Source of the DNA: Thermothielavioides terrestris NRRL 8126
Taxonomy: Eukaryota > Ascomycota > Sordariomycetes > Sordariales > Chaetomiaceae
DNA length: 64,000 bases
Reading direction: 5' to 3'
Assembly: GCF_000226115.1 (NCBI RefSeq)
Contig: NC_016461.1
Coordinates: forward strand, 2,790,001-2,854,000
The translations under genes were made by a program, and so were the position numbers. Numbering within the stretch: position 1 is the first letter of the stretch; each line of letters starts with the position of its first letter. A model generated the notes under the pieces. It did not search any database. It had not been told where the DNA came from and saw nothing but the letters and a program-made list of their open reading frames with translations. Positions 35,801 to 48,200 of this stretch are shown piece by piece.

Positions 35801-37796
35801 CTTCTTTATAGCTACTATTGAATCTAGCTTAAAGCGCTTCCTTAGAGCCTCTAGTATCGCCTTAAGGCCTTGCTCTTTAAGAAAATGACAGTAGCTATTA
35901 GAGATTCCTTTGGACTACCAGGACTAGGCCCTGCCTTCGAGGAGCGTAGGAAACATTTTAACGATCTATCGCTTAATAGATCTATCGTCGTTATCCTTAA
36001 TAAAGGTCTTAATATGGGCTTGAAAGCGATAAGCATCAGTATAGGTAATAGTCTTGCCTTCGCGAATCACTCCTAGACTGTTAGGATCTAGGTAGAACAG
36101 GTCGAAGACTCCAATGTCCTCGCACTTAACCTTGAATTCGGTTTAGCCTACTATATAGCTAGAGTCGTAAGTACCGTTATAGTACTAGCGGCTATTGGAC
36201 ATTAGGCTATCGCTTCGAGGGTTTGGTCAATAACGTAGTTCCGCCTAACGTAGGCTGCTATAAGCGAGGTTATATTATAAGCCGATAGCTATACCTTCTT
36301 CAGGGATCGGGTACACAGTTTGAATAGGTATAGGCACAGATTGTACAGGCGTAGCCTAAGCTGGTAGATAAGGCTATACCAGCTAGTGAGGCTATGCTAG
36401 ATACGTAGATGCCTACTAATGCAAATCCGAACCGAGATACAATATAACCAGTGTAGTTGTAGCTAGCTATGCTAGAGGCGTTGGTGGAAGACGGTCGACC
36501 AGCGAGGCCTAGGTCAGCTAGGCCTACCTATAGTAGTCCTCCATCACCACACACTGCCTCGGCATACGCTATAGGCTGTTCAAAGTCAAATTGTCGAGGC
36601 CTAGAACAGCGGGCTAAGGTTGAGGCTAAGCTTAAGGCGGTAGAATACCCATATATAGGCGATCCATAGCTTCCTAATAGGCCTGTCGAGATGCCTAGGA
36701 ATTGGTTCTCGCAGAGCAAGCCACAGATTGTCCTTCAAGATATATAATATAGGAGTCTATCTAGCGTATAGTCTAGTTCAGTTCCTTTATATTCGCCTAG
36801 ATTACTTTAGCTACTCAAGACGTTAAGGTGTCCGTCAACTTGATTTAACTATATTCTAGGCGGTCGATATATCGATTTATATATTCTATAGTCCGCTTGT
36901 TTCGGCCAAGTGTTGTAGGCTTCGAGGGAGTTTCTTCGTCGTCAAGATAGTTAAGTCCTTCGTTATCAAAGTCCTCAGATAAGTCTTGCCTAGTGACGAA
37001 GGATGCCTTAGCTTCCTATATATCGTAGTCGAGAGTTGTGCTCTCCCAGGTATCGTAGCTCTAAGCGGCTAGGATAGGCGGGTACTTAGCTTATATACGG
37101 TGGGTATTACAGGCTTCGGCTACCCAGTATTCTCTGCCTAGATCGCACTCTTTGACTTACTCTATCAGAGGTATGGTCGGAGCTATAGATGATTGAGCGG
37201 TAGCGGGCAGGTTCTCAGGAAACTCGCCTAGCATATCTACATCCTTCGGGTCCTACGGCCTGGAGGGCTTTTCCAGGCCTTTAGCCGCTTTGGGAGGCAT
37301 ATTTCACATCAGCCAACGCAACCAACAGACCAACCAAGCGACTGTACAATAGTAGTGGATATAGATTGGAAAGGGGCAGCCAACAACCGTATAAAACATA
37401 GTGATAGCTTGGGATACTAGCTATATACTAGCTAGGGGACTCCGTAGCGTCGAGGGTATCGTCGAGTACAAGTAGGACACAAGCGCTCAGCGAGCCTCGG
37501 ATCAGGAGGGAGCAGAGTTGCTAGGATATAGCCTTCTTGACTGTATAGAACACAGGGGCTACAACGCTCGGCAAGAGACAGGAGGTGTAGTGGCCGTCGA
37601 AGTCCTTGTCGGACCCGACCGCTTGGTGGAGATGGTTGCAATTAACTTCCATATAGTACACAGAGGCCTCCTATAGATAAGCTGTCGCGAAAGATCGTAG
37701 ATACTCGAGTAGTTCGATCGAATTAAAAGGATCCGATCGATCAAATAGATTGAAAAGGATAGCGGTCAGCGCGATCGAATAGTCGCAGCTACTATT

Positions 37797-38015
37797 TGAT
37801 ACGGTGGCACGCAATCGTAGTATACAGATACAATGGTGGAATAAGTGATAATGGATCTAAAGTGGGGAGGCTCCCTCCACTGCCAAGATATTCTTAGCAG
37901 TGTATAGGGTACGCATAGGCCATGTAGGGCTAACCCTGTATAGAGCAACCCTAACCCAGAGCCTTCCCAAATAGGGTCATCATCTATTTATATACATGAT
38001 ATGGTTCTGGTATCA
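37797..38015. repeat. LTR, right copy of the outer Gypsy element
   Basis: 219 bp, TGATACGG...GGTATCA, followed by the GGCAC duplication at 38016-38020. It is the upstream LTR in the minus-strand reading direction. Confidence 0.93.
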
Positions 38016-38020
38016 GGCAC

Positions 38021-39907
38021 TTAGTTATGAGTCAGGAACGGCATGCTGTCAGCCTGTACCAGGGCATCGACGCAGCCATCTGATAGGAGCGCAGTGCAGC
38101 CAAGGACGAATTACACTACAGGCGCAGTTGGCTTGCCTATGGAGGCAAATCAATCACTGTGAATACCCCGTACCCCTGAAACAGGGGTCAGAAGCCTTGG
38201 TCCACATCGCGTGGATCTGCGTTGTGATCCTTCGGGCCTCCACAGTCATGACGTCCGGGGAGGGCTCCCTGCACCTCAGCTCACAACGTTAAGCGTTCTC
38301 AAGGATGGCGGGGAAGCGGAGTTCAGTCCACAGAGATCGACATGTCTTTATGCAACACAGTTTCACGATTTCTACTCAGCAGGGAAAGCTCTCAATGGTT
38401 AGGCATCTGGGACAGAGCTTACTGTGAAGAGGCAAATGCTCACTCGTAACTCGCCTGGATTTGCATGACTGTTTCGAGTTGATCGGCAGGGCCTGCCTTG
38501 CTCAGAAGGCGGCCGGAAGTGGTATTCAGGACGAAGAACAAACTAATTTAAAGAGAAGAACGTGGCCGAGTTTGGTATGCCGGTCAGCTTTACATCAATT
38601 ATTAATTGAATAACATAACCGAACTTCCGCCAGTCGCCGTCAGGGCCAGGAACCACGACTCGTGCTCTGCGCTGTCATGGTGTGCAGTAGCGTAGGGGCA
38701 AAATCTTGGCACCGGCAACGCGCTCCCAGCCGCGGGTGGCTTCAAACAAGTATACAGGAATCCGTACTTGGCTACGCTTACCAATCTCGGTGCGGCTGGT
38801 TGTTATATCTAGCCTAGGCTCTTATCTTAGTCTGCGGAGCGAGAGAAAAGCAGCTGCCGTCGTTGCCGTTCACGGTTCCCCGGATTGCTTGCTCAGTGGC
38901 CAAGGCCCGACCGAGGCGCTGCAGCTTCTCATTTGAGGAAGCGTGACGCAGTTTGCGCCAAGCCGCGCTAATCTTGGTCGAATGACGCTGCGCACTACGT
39001 CATAGGCAGGCCCTTTCGACCAATCTGGCAAGATCTGCCTGGAAATGCTCGGCCATCAAAGCCTTTGCGCACCTGCCCTTCTCGCGCTGTGCCAAGCTTG
39101 CGCGAACTTGAACTTTGCGCTTCTGAACCCTGGATCGAAGCAGCACAAAGCCGTCTCAACTCTCCGCTGCACTCCTGTGTCGGCCATTCTACACGGCGCT
39201 TCCACCTGGCATTCAGGCTTTACCGGGCCTTGTTCTGCTGAGCTTCCCAGTTCGCCTCAACTGTCTTGCCCGGTGTCCCCGCCCGGAGTCGCGAGCACCA
39301 ATTCTTTCCGGCGCGTTCTCGCCAGGTGACCACTGACCCGCAAGTCAACCACGCCGATGATGACAGCGGGTGCCCGGGAGAAAACCACAAGGTATCGCCC
39401 ACGGAAGACTTCTTGGTTGCCTTCGCCGCCGGCCCTTTGCCCGTCAGCGCCTTGCTTTTGGTTGCAGCCTCCGCAACCTCAAATGCCTATTTCCCTTCTC
39501 CGATCCCACCGACCTTGAATCAGGGCCTTTCACCCTTTGCGTTCTGCTCAGCAAAGCTTCGACCCGTCGCCGTCCCCACCCGGTCCGCTGCAACGAAGGT
39601 CAATACAACGGTCAGGGCATTTCTCTCGTTTGCAATCACCATTACTAGCGCGAGACTCGGGGAACTTAGCCCATTCAACGCATCATCGCGTCTGTGCTCT
39701 TCCGGCGCCAGCCGCTGAATTGGGCCCCGGTTCGACGGCACTGGGAGCACCCGCGCCGGTTCCTGAATTTTCGGGCGCCTGCACGCCCGAGCCACCGACT
39801 GCCCCACCTCGGCCGCTCTCAGGGTGGCTCCATTGCCGCGGGCGCCCGAGTATCAGCTCGACCCGAGGGAAGGAGCACCAGATCAAAGAGCATTTTCACG
39901 AGCCAGG
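38021..39907. other. Intergenic region and probable long 5' leader of the kinase gene
   Basis: No gene is supported. From about 39,040 the plus strand is C/T-rich with many short open frames and no coding bias, as often seen in long fungal 5' leaders. RIP-type mutation appears to stop at the LTR boundary. Confidence 0.4.
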
Positions 39908-42188
39908 ATGTCGACTATACAGCAGCTGAAAAATTTCATCCGTCTTGGTGGGTTGCCCCTCCCGGCTCGTGACTGGCGCCAACATTCGGCTTGCAGCCGG
40001 CGGACGGAAGGGCTGATCTGAAGATGATCGTCGCGATAGGCAAGCAAGCACGAATGGCCGATGAATCGACGCGAACCAAGCGTGACCCCTCTCCGCCGAC
40101 CCAGGACTCGCAAGCGAAGACGACCATGACCTCTCGAGCTACGGAGCCCGCCCTTGCGGCCGCCTCCGCTGAGCACGGTCATGCCGCAGAATACCAAACC
40201 AAGCGAGAATCGCTCCAAGCGGCGGAGGGAAAAACGGCGCAACACAAGCGGATTCCCGACGACAACATCGCGAAACTTGTCGCCGAGGAGAACGAAAGCA
40301 AAAGAAAGTTCCCCGATTACCCGGGGCTTGAGCGGTGGGAACTCATCGAAAAGATGGGCGACGGCGCCTTCAGCAATGTCTATCGGGCGAGAGATCGCGA
40401 GGGCAGCGCTGGCGAAGTTGCAATCAAGGTTGTCCACAAGTTCGAGATGAACAGCATACAGGTATGTGATGGGCGTGGGGACACGAGCTTGTTTTAGCCA
40501 ACCCCAGTTTCCTTGCTATGATCCGTCTTCCATTCCTGTCCGAGTTCCCTTTACCGACTCCAGCTAGAGCCATAAACATCTCCATCCCGACTTTAAGCCA
40601 AAAGTACCGAAAGCCGCAGAGGTGCGAGGAATCTCACTTTTCGTCGCATATGAAGGCGGCATGTGCCTTACAGACAGCTTGCTCCAGTCACTCCTCGAGG
40701 CTGTCGGTGGCTTGTTTTTAGACGCCACACCCCCCCCCCCCGAGTCAAGCGCCGGGATCGCTGCGATCAGCTTTGTGCACGCTGATGAGTGCTAACCACC
40801 GCTGCTGCAGAGAGGAAACGTCTTGAAGGAGGTGCAGATAATGCGCCAGATCGATCACCCAAATATCATCAAACTGATCGACTTCCACGAGTCGCGCCAG
40901 TACTATTACATCATCCTCGAGCTGGCACCAGGTGGAGAATTATTCCACCAGATTGTGCGCCTGACGTACTTCAGCGAGGATCTAGCGCGCCACGTCATCA
41001 CTCAGGTAGCGAAGGCGCTGGAGTATCTGCACGAAGAAAGAGGGATCGTTCACCGGTAGGGAGTAGCCCCTTCGACATGCGGCGACTTTATCTGCTGACA
41101 ACAACACTGGTAGCGACATCAAGCCAGAGAACATCCTCTTCGTCCCCATACCTTTCATCCCCTCAAAACACCCCAAGCCGAAGCAACCCGGGGATGAAGA
41201 CAAGGTTGACGAGGGTGAATTCATCAAGGGGGTCGGCGCTGGCGGAATTGGGCAGATCAAGATTGCCGATTTCGGGCTTTCCAAGATCGTATGGGACACC
41301 CAGACCATGACACCTTGCGGCACTGTCGGGTATACGGCTCCCGAGATCGTCAAGGATGAACGGTACTCCAAGTCGGTCGACATGTGGGCGCTGGGATGTG
41401 TGTTATACACGCTGCTGTGCGGATTCCCGCCGTTTTACGACGAGAGCCTGCAGGTGCTCACCGAGAAGGTCGCCAAGGGCCAATACACCTTCCTGTCCCC
41501 GTGGTGGGATGACATCAGCCACTCGGCTCGGGACTTGATCTCGCACCTGCTCTGCGTCGACCCGGAGAAGCGGTACACGATCAGGGAATTCCTCGCCCAC
41601 CCGTGGATCCGCGAGCCAGGGCAGACGCCCCGAGACGAGAGGAAGGCGATATCTAGCGACCAAGCCCTGCGCGCCTTCGACGCTGGCAAGCTTGTGGAAG
41701 GCGACAAGCGCTACGACTACCGGTCGCCCGCTGCCATCAACCTACGTGAGGTCTTCGATGTGGGTTACGCTGTGCATCGCCAGGAGGAAGAGGGCAAGCG
41801 GCGCAGACAACTGGGTGCTAAGGCCGGTGTGTCGCGCCTCGGCGAGCTCGATGAAGACGAGGAGTTGGAGGACGAGGACGGCGGCGTGGCGTACGTGCGC
41901 AAGGCCAATACCAGCCACAGCTCTACGCAGCAGCTCGAGCAGAGCATGCGCAACGCCCAGATTCGCGACCAGGAACACCGCGGGCGCGACCGCGAGAGGA
42001 AGGCGCATCCGCCCTCGGCCGCGGCGGCCGGGCAGCGCGGGTACGGCCAGCACTCGGCGGCCGTTGCCGCCGCCGTTAGGCAGCAGGTGCGGGAACGCAA
42101 CCGACAGAAGGGCGTGTTCGAGCTCAACCTGGAAGGCGCCACGCTGCTAGGGCGGCGGGGCATGAAGCCGGCTGCGAGGGTGGCGTAG
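39908..42188 (+). CDS. RCK2: RCK2/Srk1-type CaMK-group Ser/Thr kinase
   Basis: Four exons, 39908-39947, 40040-40461, 40811-41055 and 41114-42188, encode 593 residues. The tiny first exon (MSTIQQLKNFIRL) splices to GKQARMADE, a fungal N terminus I recognise from this family. Kinase motifs: GDGAFSNVY near 120, VAIK Lys143, HRDIKPEN with Asp237, DFG Asp288, then CGTVGYTAPEIV. Between HRDIKPEN and DFG there is a long insert (PIPFIPSKHPKPKQPGDEDK ... GVGAGGIGQIKIADF), the hallmark of RCK2/Srk1 kinases. These act below stress-activated MAP kinase (Hog1/Sty1) in stress response and translation control; that role is known for the family and inferred here. The C terminus has an acidic patch and a basic coiled-coil-like stretch. 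Intron 2 is long (349 nt) with a C-rich run. Confidence 0.88.
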
Positions 42189-43523
42189 GACGCTAGCCCG
42201 CAGCTGGAGGAGGACATCCATCCCCAAGCCGAGGATCGGCCCCAGTCCGGGTAGCGAATCTCCGTCCCAAGCGCCAGCCCACCGATTCCCATCTCGGGAG
42301 GTGTTGCGTCGGTCCGATTTCCGAAAACGGGCGGCCGGTCGCGCACGGCGTGAGGGGGGCGTAGTTGGGTATCGGGAAGTCGACCAGGTGAAATACTGGC
42401 GCTGTGTATGGCATTGGGTTGTTGGTCTGTAGCCCAACTGGATTGCGAGTTGGGAAAGTGGGATTCTCTATGGGAACAGCGTTTGCGCCGGCTAAGGGAC
42501 GCAAAGGTACACAAGGGAGCGGTTGGCAACAGCATCTTTTCGGCATACTCGGAATCCTTCTACACATTTTTTTTTCTTTTTCGCCGCTCGTTTTGTCAAT
42601 CATCTATATCGCCTCTTGTTCGGCATGTACGGTGTAGGTCCTGTCGATGGCTGGCTAGGGTCGTTCGGAATTCACTGTGATGGGCCGCAAGGAAGGTGCT
42701 TGCGGCCTCTCTAAATTAAAGACTTGCTTTTCTTTCAATGATTGCCATGAGCGGTTTTGTTCGGTTACGAAGTGTCGCCCGTTGATGGAAACCATATCGA
42801 GCACCGGGGGCATGTTTCTGTCTTGTCGCAACCGTTGCCCAGGGGATTCAGGGGTTGGCGGTCCGTTTACTTTACCCCTAACCCTAGGTATCTGATGATC
42901 CTGACCCCAACCTCCTCCGCTCCCGGGTTAGCGAATGTCGCCCTAGTGCGAATGAGGAGTGACTGTGGTGGTCTCTAACTGCTGGCCGCAGGTGCGGAGA
43001 CCGCCCGCACTCGTCCGCTGAACACAGGTTGGACGACGACAACCGGGAAGGCAAGGCGCCGTGGCGTTTCCCGCACTCGCACGGTACCAGCTGCAGGTGA
43101 CGGTATGATGGCCACAGGGGCTGAGACTTTATCAGGCAGCTCCCGTGTCACAAACCCCGCATCACGACATGAAATGGGCACTTCGCAGCAAGCCGCCAAC
43201 GGACTGTGCCGCGCGGGCCGGGTCCTTGGGGGATCCCGTGGTGGCAACCCCCGTGGGTTGTGGCTCACAGACATCTGCGGAAATCGACGATGTTCACATG
43301 CGCAAACAAGAGATGAATCCTCTAGGGTACAGTATAATACCCTGATAAGCCAAGAGCTAAAGCCAAAGTCAAAGGGAACGCCGGCAATGCCTGGTCGAAA
43401 AACTGACTGAGCCTCCCAATCTGGTCCATCCGTCCGTCTGTCCGTCTGTGTGTCCATCTGTATCCAAGTCCCGTCCTTTCCCTTCCCTTTCCTTTCGTAG
43501 GCAAAAAGAACAAAAAAAAAATG

Positions 43524-43554
<31 letters not shown>

Positions 43555-43641
43555 TATGGCAACAGCCCCCCGCCTGCCGCCCGCCCGCTTCACTCGAAAT
43601 ATCACACGAGGTTTGATATTACACGAAGTGTGTGTCCGCCC
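42189..43641. other. Intergenic region between convergent genes
   Basis: Separates the kinase from the gasdermin-like gene. It holds an A-rich run near 43,502-43,558 and C/T-rich tracts. A long open frame on the minus strand (42,975-43,562) translates the A-rich run into poly-Phe and is judged spurious. Confidence 0.4.
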
Positions 43642-44541
43642 TCAAGCAGCTGCTACGATCGCCTTCACAGTTCCGTCCGTGAGGATCTCATTTTCCTCCA
43701 CATCTCCTTCTCCATCGCCAAACGCATAGGGAAAGAAAGGCGGGTCCCCAACCTCCAGCTCGCCCTCGTCGTCGCCATTGTTTAGCAGATCCGGGAGATA
43801 GGTTCTCAGCGTGTCGCCACCCGTGTACACCTTCTGGCGCACCCCCATGCGGTACTTGATCTGGGTGCACTGGTACGCGAAAATGAAGTCGTTGGCGCTG
43901 TCGAAGGAGGAATGGTCGTAGCTGGCCTGCGACAGCCGGGCTCCGACGCCCGCGCTGGCAGTGATGCCGGTGCCGACGGTGCCCGGCCAGCGGGCGTTGA
44001 CATCAAAGCCGGCGCCGCTATCGGACGACGTGGCCGAGACGGCCTCCATGCGCGCGCCCCGCGCGATCCGCACGCCCGTGACGATGTACAGCGGCGGGTA
44101 CGCGCGGAAGAACCAGCTCGACCGGCGCTTGCTGTCGATGTACTCGCGCACCAGCGGGTGCCGCAGCACCGCCGCCACGTGCCGGCTGTCGAAGCTGGTG
44201 GCCCGGTCGACCAGCGCGTCGAAGTGCCACCGGAAGGACGCGCCCTGCATCTCGGCCGCGCGCAGCTCCGCGTCGGCCGGGATGCCCAGGGTCGAGACGT
44301 TCGCCCACAGGTTGAAGCAGCGGGCGAGGTGCGAGTGCATGCCCATCGTCACCCCGTTGACTTGGTTCTCGGCGACAGACATGCCCTCCATGACGGGGGG
44401 AGGCGCCACGGTCGACGCGAACAGGGGGTTCTGCGGAAGGCGGGGGTCGGTGAGCACCTGGCCCAGCTGCAGGCGGATGTCGTCGGGCGGGAAGCTCGTG
44501 CACTGGATGAGGATCCATGTACGGGGATCGTGGGACTTCAT
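43642..44541 (-). CDS. Fungal gasdermin-like pore-forming protein (putative cell-death executor)
   Basis: A single exon of 299 residues, divergent from the neighbouring subtilisin-like gene. I recognise the overall pattern of fungal gasdermin-like proteins: an N-terminal half with FPPDDIRLQLGQVLTDP, a Trp/Phe-containing helical middle (WHFDALV...VREYIDSK), the strand LYIVTGVRIARGAR at about 149-162, a Gly/Ser/Ala-rich amphipathic beta stretch to about 205, then DFIFAYQCTQIKYRMG near 215-230. The tail is acidic (NNGDDEGELEVGD, GDGEGDVEENE). In fungi these proteins permeabilise the plasma membrane after a neighbouring protease removes a short C-terminal part. Similarity is judged from memory, so the assignment is probable, not proven. 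Length and single-exon structure fit. It could otherwise be an unrelated fungal protein of unknown function. Confidence 0.62.
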   Translation of the reverse strand: MKSHDPRTWILIQCTSFPPDDIRLQLGQVLTDPRLPQNPLFASTVAPPPVMEGMSVAENQVNGVTMGMHSHLARCFNLWANVSTLGIPADAELRAAEMQGASFRWHFDALVDRATSFDSRHVAAVLRHPLVREYIDSKRRSSWFFRAYPPLYIVTGVRIARGARMEAVSATSSDSGAGFDVNARWPGTVGTGITASAGVGARLSQASYDHSSFDSANDFIFAYQCTQIKYRMGVRQKVYTGGDTLRTYLPDLLNNGDDEGELEVGDPPFFPYAFGDGEGDVEENEILTDGTVKAIVAAA

Positions 44542-45218
44542 GGTGTCGGCAAGGCGGAGGGGAGTTGTGGTAGTGCTCAGTGATAGTATGTTTGTCGTGC
44601 TTGTGGCGGCGGTAATGTCTTGCTTGAAGAAATATTGCTGCTCCTGCTGCTGCTGCTGCTGCTGATGACGATGATGATGAACCTCGAACGGGCAAGGAGA
44701 CGCCGAGTGGGCGCCCCGGGCTTAAATGTCTGGTCTTAGCAGGCTGCCTCCCTCGAGTAGCCGCCCATTGCGATGGAGGCGGCCGCCCGACACATTTGTA
44801 ACCAACTGATGCAGGTGACCGAGGCGCGGGCTGGCAGAGTGCATGCAGGGCTGGGCTTAGCCGACGGGTTATTCTTAGCCGGGGACATGCAGGAGATGAT
44901 CACCAGGTTCAGAGGCGAGGCCATGTACAGTGCGATATCGTGCAGTGTGCCCTGCGATGGATGAGGGGGGGAGAGGGAGGGGACGGGAGGGGTGGCCCTG
45001 ACAGCAGTGGGCGCAGGGGAATGAGCCAGGCTCTCGCACACCCTCACTCACAGGAGAGTTGGAGTCCTCCCGTTCGGCTGCGACTCGTATCAGTTCTGGT
45101 AGGGTCCCGAATCATTCAATAATATGCGCCCCCTCCTCCTTACGTCGTGGAGAGTCCCTCACCACCCTGCAGTGGCTTGCGATGCTCCAACCCCGGAGCT
45201 CAGTTGATTTTGGGAACC
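44542..45218. promoter_or_regulatory. Shared upstream region of the divergent gasdermin-like and protease genes
   Basis: 677 bp between two divergent start codons, so it probably drives both. A (CTG)n/(GAT)n microsatellite sits at about 44,640-44,680, in the likely 5' leader of the gasdermin-like gene. No specific factor site could be assigned. Confidence 0.5.
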
Positions 45219-48200
45219 ATGGCGCTCTCCTGCTACCGGCAGCTCGAAAACATCACGCTTGGACAGATCTTGTGCACAACAGCGCCTGTTTTGGCCGGCT
45301 TTGCGAGGGAGGCCGCGGGTCTGGCCGCCCAGGGTCAGGGCGCCGCCCAACTCGGTTGGAAGACAGACCCAGAAATGAAGGCGCGTTCTCTAAAGGCCCT
45401 GGCCGAAGACCTAGAGGCCATTTACTCGAGTGTTCGATTTCACAGCAGTCCAACTTCGGCCGATAGGTTCGCGATTCACAGCCTGCTCTGGAACGAGGTA
45501 TTCCGTGAAGTCATCAGCCTTATCCCTCAACAAGCACTCGACAACGCAATCGACAAACACTTTTCCCAAGTCGGACAAGGCAGTCGCGAAGACTTCGACG
45601 ATCAAGTTAGTTGCCTTGTGCTGTAGGTATTCATCCTGGGTTCTGCACAGAGGGCTAACGCCCATCGTCCGCACCTGGGCAGGTGGACAGCATCATACAG
45701 TCAGAAGTCGGGCGTGTGGCCACAGACCCCGTCTGCAAGTTATTCTGCTACCTCCGATGGACTCGGGAGCTCAATGAAACCACAACCGCGGGGATAGGCC
45801 GAGATCTGTTCCGCACGGATCTTGGGACCTACGGACCTAACTCTCTAATCCGGAACGACGACAAGGAGTGCCAACAATCAACCGGCTTGCGCACGCACGG
45901 GCAGGGCGAATCAGAGTACCCGACCTGGAGTCCAAGTGGTTGCGAGATCACCTGCAACAACCTAAAAGCACTTCTGAGCGCCGTTAAGGAGACTTGGGGG
46001 TCAAAGGCTACCAGAAGCCGCGATCTCAACAGTCATAGCCTAGCGGGCCGCAGCTCAGGGCGCCTGTCTCAGATTACGTCGGTCAAGCTGCTCATGGAAG
46101 GCAATTGGAGTGAAAGCCCATCAGGGTCTCACTGCTTCAGGATGCTCTTTGGATGTCCCCAAGGACTGCAAGAGACAGTAGTGGACACCAACAGAATGAG
46201 GTAGGTAACAAGTGCCGATTAAATTAAATCATTATGCCTCTGTTCTAACCACCACCTTGGGACGCAGGACCGAGCAGTGGAAAAGCGCCCGAGATTTTCA
46301 CCTTCTCAGCGCACGGATATACAACTGGGGCGTCGGCAACAATGGAGACATTGGTGCCGACCCTTCGGCGCCTCACGACCGCAGGCATCACCCAAGCTGG
46401 GACAGCGCGCTGGAGCTTAGCCTCGCCGAGGTCCTGACGGAAGAGCTGCATCACCAAGAAAAAATGGTACTGTGCTGGCATATCGCTCGCGCTGTCCTGG
46501 ACCTGTTTGCCACCGGCTGGCTGGCTCCCGACTGGGGCATCACGGACATAGTCATCTTCGGTTGGGCGGACGGCAACTCCCGCCATCTTGACTTGCGCCA
46601 CCCCTATCTCTCGGTCGACTCCATCGACGACGCGGCAGCATGGCTGGATCGGGCTCACATATGCTCGCCAGATCTGGACCCCGTACACCCCTTCCCGCAC
46701 ATCCTGAGCCTCGGCGTTGTGCTCTTGCAAGTGCTTCTCGGGGACAGGCTTGAAAAGCTCGGCCTGGGCGGAGATGAGAAAGGCGACATGCGCCGTAAGA
46801 CGGATCAGGCTCACAGACTACGGTCCGAGTGCGAGCTCCGGTTTCCGTCGAGGTGGCCGATCATGGAGGCCGCCAACCTCTGTATCGAATTCCGCGCGTC
46901 TTCGTGGGGACCGGCGAGCCTCGGCAGTACCGTTGCCACGAGAGCAAACCTCTTGCGGGCGTGGAAAAATGTCGTTTCCTGCCTCGAACGAGGGGTCCTG
47001 GATAACCAACGCCTTCCTCAGACGAACTTCGGTCTCTCCCGGTTCTTGGAGGAGTCGCACGCGCCACGCAAATCAGTGCTTGGAGACCTCGAGCAGTTCA
47101 TGTGGCGGCTGCAGTTCATCAGGAAACACAAGGCAGATGTAACCCAAGATCCCTCGGCCGACCATCCGATTGGGAAAACTGGAAAAACCGAGATAACATT
47201 ACCGATCATCACCAAGTCTCCCAAACTTACCCGGAGTCTCGAGCATTCGCCGAGCCTCATTGCCCTAGCGTACGCCCACCGTCGCCACTGTCCACACTGG
47301 TCTCTCTTATATGCTGACTTGCCTATCCCTCACAGTAACAAGTTCCTGGCGCCGTTAAGGGCCATCTCGAACGGTCTGCGAGCGATCGGTGACAGGGATA
47401 TGGACGGTGCCTTCCGGCCCGATAGGGTGTGGGACAACATGGTCCGCGTCGCCATCCTGGACACGGGCTGCAACTTTAGCCAGCCGCTCATGAAGGGGCT
47501 CATCGTGGGCCACAACGGCGGGGATAGCGAGATTCCAAAGACCCAGCGCCGGCCAGGCATCGTAGGGTGGAAGGACTTTGTTCGCGGCGAGGCAGCCCAG
47601 CCAGGAGAGCCCCTCAGTGACACGGCGGAAAACCAACACGGGAGCGTTATGACGTACCTGTTCACGCAAACCATGTCGCATGCCAAACTCTACATTGGGC
47701 GGGTCATGGAGCACGCGTCAAGCTCAGACCCGCTGACCCCTGAAAGGGTTGCCGAGGTGACCACTCCCGCCCCATCGGTCCAGAAGATAAGAACAAAACG
47801 GAGGCTGACAACTTTATACCCAGGCTGCCGAGTATGCCGTCAACGTGTGGAAGGCAGACATCATCTCGATATCCATGGCCATCGACGCAACGTCGGAGCA
47901 TGTCCGCGAGCGGCTCGACGCGGTGAGCAGGCGCGCGCTGGTCTTTGCGGCGGCGGGCAACAACCGCGGGCCGGACCGGAGCCCGATCGCGTACCCGGCG
48001 TCGTCGGGAACGGCCATCTGCGTGCACTCGCACGACGGCCACGGCAAGCCGTCGGAGTTCAGCCCGGACCCGCAGCCCAACGCGCCCAACTTCCAGGTCA
48101 TCGGCCAGGACCTGCGGGTCCCCAGCCTAAGCCAAAGCGTCCACGGCAGCGAGGAGGTTGTTCAAGGCACGTCGTGCGCCACGGCCATCGCCGCCGCCAT

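Larger units (their letters stand above)
22076..38015 (-). mobile_element. Ty3/Gypsy chromovirus LTR retrotransposon, RIP-degraded, interrupted by a second element
   Basis: Bounded by 219-bp direct LTRs (22076-22294 and 37797-38015), each starting TG and ending CA, and flanked by a perfect GGCAC duplication (22071-22075 and 38016-38020). Reading the minus strand, order is gag-like (from an ATG at 37,300, MPPKAAKGLEKPSRP), zinc-finger-like Cys/His segment (about 34,870-35,090), aspartic protease (LDLGASCSII near 34,630-34,660), reverse transcriptase (VVIDLRSLNYMTVPNNYPL near 33,240-33,310), then, after the nested element, RNase H (about 25,100-24,400), integrase (about 24,250-23,400) and a chromodomain (about 23,060-22,880). 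PR-RT-RH-INT order defines Ty3/Gypsy. Nearly all LTR differences are C/T or G/A transitions and many frames carry TAG/TAA in place of CAG/CAA, the RIP signature. Confidence 0.92.

Noticed and set aside
22295..37796. CRISPR-like or tandem arrays in the AT-rich block
   Set aside because: No regularly spaced direct repeats; the structure is fully explained by two LTR retroelements.
39266..39718. 150-codon plus-strand frame upstream of the kinase
   Set aside because: Overlaps other equal frames in C/T-rich leader-like sequence and has no domain or coding bias.
42875..42892. CCCTAACCCTAG resembling telomere repeats
   Set aside because: Only about two units are present inside ordinary intergenic DNA; not a telomere or a convincing interstitial array.
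42975..43562. Long minus-strand open frame of 195 codons
   Set aside because: It begins by translating an A-rich run into poly-Phe and shows no codon bias or domain.
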